Shown in pieces: positions 7,020 through 12,018 of a stretch of DNA of 12,018 nt. Each line of letters begins with the position of its first letter. Position 1 is the first letter of the stretch. The DNA comes from CALHAX01 sp039816705. Lineage in GTDB: Bacteria > Pseudomonadota > Alphaproteobacteria > Rhizobiales > CALHAX01. A program made the position numbers and the translations under genes. The notes below the pieces were generated by a model. It searched no databases. It worked only from the letters and a program-made list of their open reading frames with translations, and was not told where the DNA came from. The DNA is taken from NCBI GenBank assembly GCA_039816705.1, contig JBCBXF010000086.1, positions 1 to 12,018 on the forward strand. The letters run 5' to 3'.

Positions 7020-8393
7020 ATGTATCGCGAATTGCGCAATGGTCAGCAGCGGCTGGAGAGTACGACCAAGGTGACGTTGGCCGTGCTCGCGCTTGCCAGC
7101 GGCGTGTACACTTATCTTGGTGTCCGGGGTCTTCTCGATGGTACGGCGTCGCTCGTTTTCTTCGGGGCGATCATCTATTCGGCGGCGGTGTCTGTCGGGA
7201 TTTACGCGTTCTGGTCCTACCTGATGCGGTTCATGCCGCACGTCCGCTTTGCGGGCAGCCGACGCCTGCTCTATGTCGCGATGGCAATCGGTTCGGCGAT
7301 GATTATCGCAATGTCGTCGTGGCTGAATGCGGCAGCGCTCGCTGGCAGTGCGGCGCTGGAGCAGCATCTTGCCAATGCGACGGAGGACTATCAGCAGAAG
7401 CTTGATCAGGCGAACTCCAATGCGTTGGCTGCGCAGGGACTGAAACCGGACATCCAGCTGGCCTCTCAACGGTTCGCGGATTTGGCGCGTCAGGAAGAAC
7501 GGTCCGGAGCACTCACCGGAACGTCCGGCAGCGGCACCGTTGTGCAGCTGCTCCGGCAGATGTCCGGGCAGTTGAACAATCTCCTCGAGAATGTGACGGC
7601 ATCGGAAGCGCAGGTGAAATCGCTCTTCGACGAGGGGCGAAAAAACCTCGCGCGGATGCGCAAGTTGGTTAGTGGCTCCGGGCCGATCGACGGCCGCTCG
7701 AATGCGTTTGCCGAAGAGGTTGTGCAGTTGACCGGCGTCATTGCCGCGTTGCAGCAGTCATCGGTTGCACCGGCCGTAAAGCGGACGGCGGTGGATCTCG
7801 GGCGTTCGTTTATAGCGCCTGCTGCTGATGGCGGCAACGCTGACCTTGTGAGCCGGCAAAACGCGGTTGTGAAAGGTGTCGAACAGGCCGTGCGCAATCA
7901 GAGTGCGGCGCTGGCGGCGGCGGCGGATGAAATCCTTGCTAAGCCAGAGGTGACGCAGCTCAAGTTTACGCCGCTTTCCACGGCTGAGGCCGTGTTGCTT
8001 TACGCGAAGGATTTTCTTCCCAGCTGGGCCGGTGCGATCTCGATCGATCTGCTGCCGGCAGTGATGATTTTCATCATGATCGTCGTCCAGTCCGCCATCC
8101 GGCGCGAACAGGGCAGTGAACTGGATGAAAATGTCATGTCAGCCGGTGACGTGCTGCGTGCGATGAAACTCTATCAGGCGATGGGGCTTGAGCAGTCGCA
8201 GGGCCGGGCGATCGCGGCGGAAATGGAAGAGCTGAGGCGCCGTGAGTTACGTGGAGAGCCTGATCTTGGCACCGAACGCGATCCGGAGCGTGGGCCGCGT
8301 CGGCGCAAACCGGAGCGTGAGTTGCGCGATGCGAGCGATGACGCCGACGGCAAGGTCACGCCGCTTGCCGCCAACGCGGACCGGACGAGCTGA
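7020..8393 (+). CDS. Unrecognised membrane protein with large predicted periplasmic helical domain
   Basis: A 457-residue protein I do not recognise. Hydrophobic segments lie at about 19-35, 43-66, 83-102 and 336-357. Basic residues before the first (Arg3, Arg6, Arg11, Lys17) and between the second and third (Arg70, Arg76, Arg81, Arg82) place these parts in the cytoplasm. Residues about 103-335 should then be periplasmic, and 358-457 cytoplasmic. The periplasmic part is Ala/Gln/Leu-rich and looks helical, perhaps coiled coil, with no Cys and no enzymatic motif I can see. The cytoplasmic tail (about 405-445) is very rich in Arg, Glu and Asp and is probably disordered. It is followed after 14 nt by a membrane-anchored ClpP-fold protease gene, so the two are likely co-expressed. 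It might be a partner, scaffold or substrate of that protease; this is inference only. The start is fixed by a good ribosome site at 7009-7013. Confidence 0.85.
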   Translation: MYRELRNGQQRLESTTKVTLAVLALASGVYTYLGVRGLLDGTASLVFFGAIIYSAAVSVGIYAFWSYLMRFMPHVRFAGSRRLLYVAMAIGSAMIIAMSSWLNAAALAGSAALEQHLANATEDYQQKLDQANSNALAAQGLKPDIQLASQRFADLARQEERSGALTGTSGSGTVVQLLRQMSGQLNNLLENVTASEAQVKSLFDEGRKNLARMRKLVSGSGPIDGRSNAFAEEVVQLTGVIAALQQSSVAPAVKRTAVDLGRSFIAPAADGGNADLVSRQNAVVKGVEQAVRNQSAALAAAADEILAKPEVTQLKFTPLSTAEAVLLYAKDFLPSWAGAISIDLLPAVMIFIMIVVQSAIRREQGSELDENVMSAGDVLRAMKLYQAMGLEQSQGRAIAAEMEELRRRELRGEPDLGTERDPERGPRRRKPERELRDASDDADGKVTPLAANADRTS

Positions 8394-8407
8394 GGACGCG
8401 CGCGGCG

Positions 8408-9292
8408 ATGCTCGACAATACCGATCGGCCAAATCTTATCGAGCGGGCACTCGACCGCATCCCGGATGGCGCTGTGCTGCGATGGATGTTTCGTGGTTTG
8501 CTGGTCGCGACAGTCGTCGTGCTCGGGTTCGATCTGAAAGACCTGATGGAGCGGGCCCCGCCGGATTGGGAAACGGCGGATCGCACCTCGCCTCTCACCA
8601 TGGAACCGGCCAAGCCAAGCGATCATGTCCGCCCGTATTTGCCACGGACCAACCCTGTACGCCGCGATGGCGGGGCGGTGAAGTTGCCGGGCTTTGACGA
8701 TGGCGTTCCGGTGCAGGCGATGGACCGCAAGATGGAGTTTCGTCTTGGCAAGGACGGTGCGGCATCTGCGGTTGGGCGTATCGAGCAGGGCACGTTTGAG
8801 GATCTCGAGCGCTTTGTGCTGGAGCACAGTGAGGTTTTGAAGCGGGTTGTGCTGCACTCGCCAGGCGGATCGGTTGCTGACGCGATGGCTATGGCGTCGC
8901 TGCTGCGCGGGAATGAAATTGCGACGGCGGTGCCACGCAATGGATACTGCGCTTCATCCTGCCCGCTGGCCTACTCGGGCGGTGTGGAGCGGCGTGCAGG
9001 TAAAGGCGCCTGGATCGGTGTCCATCAGGTCTACACGGTGCCGTCTGCAATCGGCAGCATCCATGACGGGCTTGAAGAGGCGCAGCGTATTAGCGCAGCC
9101 TCGCAGCAGCATCTCGTCGATATGGGGGTCGATCCACGGGTCTGGATACATGCGATGCGGACGCCGAAGGAGAAGCTCTATATCTTTACGCCGGAGCAAC
9201 TCGACGCCTACAAGCTCGCGACCCACGTGGACGGGCTGAAAAAGAAACCGGAGAAAATCTCGAAGAAGCGGAAGGTGAAAAATCGATCGTAA
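8408..9292 (+). CDS. Membrane-anchored ClpP/crotonase-fold predicted serine protease (COG3904-like)
   Basis: A 294-residue protein with one N-terminal membrane helix (about 28-43, after Arg25 and Arg29), so the rest is predicted to be periplasmic. The soluble part has the ClpP/SppA-type landmarks: HSPGGSVADAM (Ser151-Gly154, the oxyanion-hole loop), then YCASSCPLAYSGG, where Ser183 or Ser184 between two cysteines is the expected nucleophile, and WIGVHQVY with His206 as the likely base. Flanking Cys181 and Cys185 are typical of this periplasmic subgroup as I recall it, and may form a disulfide. The C-terminus (about 277-294) is strongly Lys-rich. ATG 8408 has GAGGA overlapping the previous stop, 11 nt upstream, which suggests coupled expression with the 7020 gene. 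Substrate and actual proteolysis are not shown by sequence. COG3904 assignment is from memory. Confidence 0.85.
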   Translation: MLDNTDRPNLIERALDRIPDGAVLRWMFRGLLVATVVVLGFDLKDLMERAPPDWETADRTSPLTMEPAKPSDHVRPYLPRTNPVRRDGGAVKLPGFDDGVPVQAMDRKMEFRLGKDGAASAVGRIEQGTFEDLERFVLEHSEVLKRVVLHSPGGSVADAMAMASLLRGNEIATAVPRNGYCASSCPLAYSGGVERRAGKGAWIGVHQVYTVPSAIGSIHDGLEEAQRISAASQQHLVDMGVDPRVWIHAMRTPKEKLYIFTPEQLDAYKLATHVDGLKKKPEKISKKRKVKNRS

Positions 9293-9305
9293 GGGGAGGG
9301 AAAGG
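9293..9305 (+). promoter_or_regulatory. Strong purine-rich ribosome binding site before a GTG start
   Basis: An uninterrupted purine run, GGGGAGGGAAAGG, begins right after the protease stop codon. The GGAGG core at 9295-9299 is 9 nt from GTG 9309, supporting that codon over the in-frame ATG at 9339. Confidence 0.65.
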
Positions 9306-9308
9306 CCA

Positions 9309-9824
9309 GTGGACACGCCGGTGTATGGGAAGCCACCGATGCCGCACTTGGCTCCTTTTCTGCAGCGCGAGATACGCTGTTTGGAAATAGGGAAATCGTC
9401 AGGCTGGCGATTGAAGCGCTATGCGATCATAGCTCCTGGTCGAGAGTTCGATGCGGGTGTCGCGGATGCAGCATTCCAATCTGCTATGGGATTGCTACCA
9501 GACGCCGGGTGCTTATCTGACGAACACGCGAACCACGGCATTGGTTTTCAGATTGTGCACTTCGCGGATGTCGCTGTGGTTAGTCCAGTTTTCTTTTGGC
9601 AGTGGGGCAGCGTGCTCGCAAACACGATTCAACTGCGCGCGGCCTGGGATACGCCCACGCAGTTCGCAACAGGTGTTTCCGGCGTGATCGGGTGCGTATG
9701 GGAATTGGAGATCGTGAACTTTGAGGTGCACGCATGGCGAGACAGCCTGTTGGCGGCTAATCTGCAAGATGATCCGGTGGAGCGGTATTTGAATGCACAA
9801 GCTGCAGTGCCCGGTTCAACTTAA
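9309..9824 (+). CDS. Small uncharacterised soluble protein
   Basis: A 171-residue protein without a signal peptide or membrane helix. The blocks GWRLKRYAI (32-40), NHGIGFQIVHFADV (75-88), a Trp/Phe-rich strand near 95-99, GCVWELEIVNFEVHAW (128-143) and DPVERYLNAQ near the end resemble, from memory, a widespread family of about 150-170 residues for which I know no name or function. GTG 9309 is chosen because of the purine-rich ribosome site at 9293-9305. It follows the protease gene by 16 nt and may be its operon partner. Sample stretches are clearly less GC-rich (about 47-58% in the lines counted) than the protease gene (about 62% in one line), which could mean later acquisition. Its TAA overlaps the stop of the convergent PH-like gene. 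Confidence 0.75.
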   Translation: MDTPVYGKPPMPHLAPFLQREIRCLEIGKSSGWRLKRYAIIAPGREFDAGVADAAFQSAMGLLPDAGCLSDEHANHGIGFQIVHFADVAVVSPVFFWQWGSVLANTIQLRAAWDTPTQFATGVSGVIGCVWELEIVNFEVHAWRDSLLAANLQDDPVERYLNAQAAVPGST

Positions 9825-10333
9825 GTCCTGTCCCCGTATGCCTTCCAGTAGCGCATCGTCTCCTCAAGCAGGTGCTCGTAGACAACTTTCAGTTCGGCTG
9901 TCGCGACCGGGAGGCCGTCGGCGCCGAGCATGATGTTGCCGGTGCGAGAGCGCTTTGCGAGTGGAGTTAAAGTCAGGCGCTTCCAGGTGTCGCCGTTCAC
10001 TTTTAGGATCATGACTTTCTGGCTAGGTGAGCGCCAGGTGCCGACGTCCTCGATCTCGGACCAGCGGACGATCTCGGGCGCGATGCGGATGTCGCGGAAG
10101 CCCTCGGGCGCGAGCGTGACGACGATGCCGCGCAAGGTGAACAGTCGCCAGACGGAGACCGCAGCGATCAAACCGAAGAACATGATCACGCTGAGGCCGA
10201 TCATCCACGCGAGCCAATCCGCGACGCTGAGAAGCACGAGGCCGATCGCGATGAAGCCCGCACACCCCGCAACCATCATCGCCATGCGCGGTAGCGATGC
10301 GGAAATCTCGACTATTTCTTTCGGCTTTTTCAT
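9821..10333 (-). CDS. Two-helix membrane protein with PH-like domain (STM3941-like)
   Basis: A 170-residue protein with a short charged N-terminus, two membrane helices (about 17-38 and 42-65) and a cytoplasmic beta-rich domain (about 68-160). The order strand, EGFR/DIRI, then WSEIEDVG (91-98) and a final helix with YEHLLEETMRYW follows the bacterial PH-like proteins called the STM3941 family, as recalled. Function in that family is unknown. It is encoded 18 nt downstream of asd on the same strand, so it may be on the asd transcript. Start ATG 10333 has only a weak upstream site. Its stop codon overlaps that of the convergent 9309 gene, so no shared terminator can lie between them. Confidence 0.8.
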   Translation of the reverse strand: MKKPKEIVEISASLPRMAMMVAGCAGFIAIGLVLLSVADWLAWMIGLSVIMFFGLIAAVSVWRLFTLRGIVVTLAPEGFRDIRIAPEIVRWSEIEDVGTWRSPSQKVMILKVNGDTWKRLTLTPLAKRSRTGNIMLGADGLPVATAELKVVYEHLLEETMRYWKAYGDRT

Positions 10334-10351
10334 CCCGCGAAACGTGTTGCG

Positions 10352-11380
10352 CTACGCGGCCTTCTTGAGGAGGTCGCGATTGATCATCGTCTCGGCGATC
10401 TGCACGGTGTTCAGCGCGGCGCCTTTGCGCAGGTTGTCCGACACGACCCACATCGTCAGGCCATTTTCCACCGTCGCGTCTTCGCGGATGCGGGAGACGT
10501 AGGTGGCGAATTCGCCGACGCACTCCACGTTGGTGACGTAGCCGCCGTCCTCCGGTTTGTCGACGACGAGAAGGCCGGGCGATTCGCGGAGAAGATCGCG
10601 CGCTTCATCCGCCGTGATCTCGTTTTCGAACTCGACGGTCACCGCTTCGGCATGGCCGACAAACACGGGCACACGAACACACGTCGCGGTAAGCTTGATC
10701 TTCGGATCCAGGATCTTTTTCGTCTCGGCGAGCATCTTCCACTCCTCTTTCGTGTACCCGTCTTCCATGAAGACATCGATGTGAGGAATGCAGTTGAAGG
10801 CGATCTGCTTGGTGAATTTCTGCGGCTCGACTTCAGCGCCCGGGACATATTTTCCCTTCGTCTGGTTGAAGAGTTCGTCCATCGCCTCTTTGCCGGCGCC
10901 GGAGACGGACTGATAGGTCGAGACGACAACGCGTTTGATGGTCGCGCGGTCATGGAGCGGCTTCAGCGCGACGACGAGCTGCGCGGTTGAGCAGTTCGGG
11001 TTCGCGATGATGTTTTTCTTCGTATAGCCGGCGACGGCATCGGCGTTCACTTCGGGAACGATCAGCGGGACGTCCTGATCCATGCGGAACGCGGAGGAGT
11101 TGTCGATCACGACGCATCCGGTCGCGGCGATTTTTGGTGCCCATTCCTTCGAAATGTCGCCGCCTGCGGACATCAGCGCGAAGTCACACTTCGAGAAGTC
11201 GAACTGTTCGAGGTCTTCGCACTTGAGTTCCGTGTCGCCATAGGAGACCAGACGGCCGATCGAGCGGCGCGACGCGATCGCGTAGACCGTTTTCACGGGG
11301 AACGCGCGCTCTTCCAGAATGCTCAGCATTTCCTGGCCCACGTTGCCCGTGGCGCCGACAACAGCGACGTTGTAGCTCAT
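10352..11380 (-). CDS. asd: Aspartate-semialdehyde dehydrogenase
   Basis: Cytoplasmic enzyme that reduces 4-phospho-L-aspartate to L-aspartate 4-semialdehyde with NADPH, the branch point to lysine/diaminopimelate, threonine and methionine. The full 342 residues are present: nucleotide-binding GATGNVGQE (9-17), SAGGDISKEW (71-80), NSSAFRMD, NPNCSTAQL with catalytic Cys130, STYQSVSGAGKE (154-165), the substrate-binding Arg236 and the base His243 in CVRVPVFVGHAE, and the closing DNLRKGAALN. It closely matches, from memory, the Bradyrhizobium-type enzyme. ATG 11380 has GAGAG 7 nt upstream. A 95-nt gap separates it from the preceding minus-strand gene, so it probably has its own promoter. Confidence 0.98.
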   Translation of the reverse strand: MSYNVAVVGATGNVGQEMLSILEERAFPVKTVYAIASRRSIGRLVSYGDTELKCEDLEQFDFSKCDFALMSAGGDISKEWAPKIAATGCVVIDNSSAFRMDQDVPLIVPEVNADAVAGYTKKNIIANPNCSTAQLVVALKPLHDRATIKRVVVSTYQSVSGAGKEAMDELFNQTKGKYVPGAEVEPQKFTKQIAFNCIPHIDVFMEDGYTKEEWKMLAETKKILDPKIKLTATCVRVPVFVGHAEAVTVEFENEITADEARDLLRESPGLLVVDKPEDGGYVTNVECVGEFATYVSRIREDATVENGLTMWVVSDNLRKGAALNTVQIAETMINRDLLKKAA

Positions 11381-11440
11381 GGTCGTTCTCTCGGTTCAGA
11401 AGTGCGCGCCGCGTTTGGACGCTGGCAGAGTGGCTCACGC

Positions 11441-11460
11441 CATGCGCGCGTGCATACGCG
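11441..11460. other. 20-bp perfect alternating pyrimidine-purine tract upstream of asd
   Basis: All 20 bases alternate pyrimidine and purine, rich in CG and TG/CA steps, the pattern favourable to left-handed Z-DNA. Bases 11442-11455 also form a near-perfect 14-bp palindrome (ATGCGCGCGTGCAT, one mismatched pair). The tract lies in the 95-nt gap about 60 nt upstream of the asd ATG. A regulatory role is only a guess. Confidence 0.5.
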
Positions 11461-11475
11461 GAAACGGCAGCACAA

Positions 11476-11856
11476 TCAAAGGCGAACAAACGGCTGTGTC
11501 ATTGAGGGTGGAAGCCCGAGGACGTCGCGCGCGAACGTGTGGATCGTATCCGGGCCGATGATCAGTGCGAGCGCCGCGACGATGACGGCAGCGATGATCA
11601 CTGCCTGTGGGAACATTCGGTTGATGCCGGCGATGCGTTTGTGATCGGGATCGACGCCCGCCGGCGCGTGTTGATCGGATGGTGTCGTTGCCACGCGCAT
11701 GATCGCGATCGCGAAAAACGCGCCGCACAAGCCGACGAAAAGCAGCGCATGGTCCGGGCCGAGCAGTGCACCGAAAAGTAACAACAGCAAACCTTCGAGA
11801 ACCGCGCCGATGAGGAACCCCGTCGGTTTCGGGTTGTTTTTGCCGAAAGCGGTCAT
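11476..11856 (-). CDS. Small three-helix membrane protein, unknown
   Basis: A 126-residue protein with hydrophobic segments at about 12-32, 36-55 and 83-101 and a hydrophilic loop (about 56-82) containing Asp, His and Arg. I do not recognise the family. Typical membrane-protein composition, an ATG start and position in the same direction 15 nt after another gene support it as real. It is probably co-transcribed with the cut gene at the right edge; the link with asd, 95 nt downstream, is less sure. Confidence 0.65.
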   Translation of the reverse strand: MTAFGKNNPKPTGFLIGAVLEGLLLLLFGALLGPDHALLFVGLCGAFFAIAIMRVATTPSDQHAPAGVDPDHKRIAGINRMFPQAVIIAAVIVAALALIIGPDTIHTFARDVLGLPPSMTQPFVRL

Positions 11857-11871
11857 GGCCAGGGTGTCCGT

Positions 11872-12018
11872 CTAGTTGGTTTTGCGTTTGCGCTGCATTT
11901 CCTGCCGCCGCATCGGCATGCGGTCAATCTGTCCGGCGAGCACGTTGACGCTCACGGGCTCGGATGCGCGACGTTTCACGCTTGTGTCCTTGCCGACGAG
12001 AATGGTGCGGAACGCGTT
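11872..12018 (-). CDS. C-terminal end of an unidentified protein (cut by window edge)
   Basis: An open frame enters at the right edge and ends at TAG 11872-11874, giving 48 residues. The visible part is basic: a possible strand FRTILVGKDTSVKRR, then VSVNVLAGQIDRMPMRR, ending MQRKRKTN. That is too little to name a family. The stop lies 15 nt upstream of the next minus-strand gene, as expected inside an operon. I infer a real gene mainly from this spacing and from coding-like composition, not from recognised motifs. Confidence 0.5.
   Translation of the reverse strand, partial: NAFRTILVGKDTSVKRRASEPVSVNVLAGQIDRMPMRRQEMQRKRKTN

Noticed and set aside
6915..7469. 184-codon minus-strand frame
   Set aside because: It lies antisense to the membrane protein that has a clear ribosome site and regular hydrophobic segments; the translation is Arg/His/Gln-rich without a pattern.
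8174..8857. 227-codon minus-strand frame
   Set aside because: It spans the junction of two plus-strand genes, including the start of the protease gene, and shows no motif.

Overview
The window looks like the chromosome of an alphaproteobacterium, most likely from the Hyphomicrobiales (order inferred from memory of protein likeness, above all the aspartate-semialdehyde dehydrogenase; not tested by search). It is GC-rich and densely coded, with several short operons. I see no tRNA, rRNA, insertion sequence, integrase, CRISPR array or prophage gene. Twelve protein genes are supported, two of them cut by the window edges.

Layout. (1) 1-2626: a membrane sensor histidine kinase (minus strand, cut at the left edge) divergent from an unusual response regulator (plus strand) across a 174-nt gap. 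The six-helix sensor, the long DHp region and a receiver with a ~50-residue insert plus a non-DNA-binding-like output domain recall the CqsS/LqsS and LqsR proteins of alpha-hydroxyketone quorum sensing. No autoinducer synthase gene is present. (2) 2654-5138, minus strand: a three-gene run made of a CitE/malyl-CoA-lyase-like protein, a DUF2182 membrane protein that overlaps it by 4 nt, and a Cys-rich DUF1326 protein 50 nt further on. (3) 5317-6894, plus strand: pyridoxal kinase (pdxY), then 6 nt later a DUF429 RNase-H-fold protein. (4) 7020-9824, plus strand: an unrecognised four-helix membrane protein with a large predicted periplasmic helical domain, then a membrane-anchored ClpP/crotonase-fold predicted serine protease, then a small uncharacterised protein of lower GC. 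(5) 9821-12018, minus strand: a PH-like membrane protein that meets the previous gene tail to tail with overlapping stop codons, aspartate-semialdehyde dehydrogenase (asd), a small three-helix membrane protein, and the C-terminal end of an unidentified protein.

How the parts work together. The kinase and regulator should form a two-component pair, probably sensing a hydrophobic signal in the membrane. The DUF2182/DUF1326 pair is a recurrent association of unknown job, and its coupling to a CoA-lyase-like gene is the odd part. The membrane protein and the ClpP-like protease (14 nt apart) are the best candidate here for an undescribed envelope system. asd and pdxY are housekeeping. All family names come from reading the translations; no search was run.
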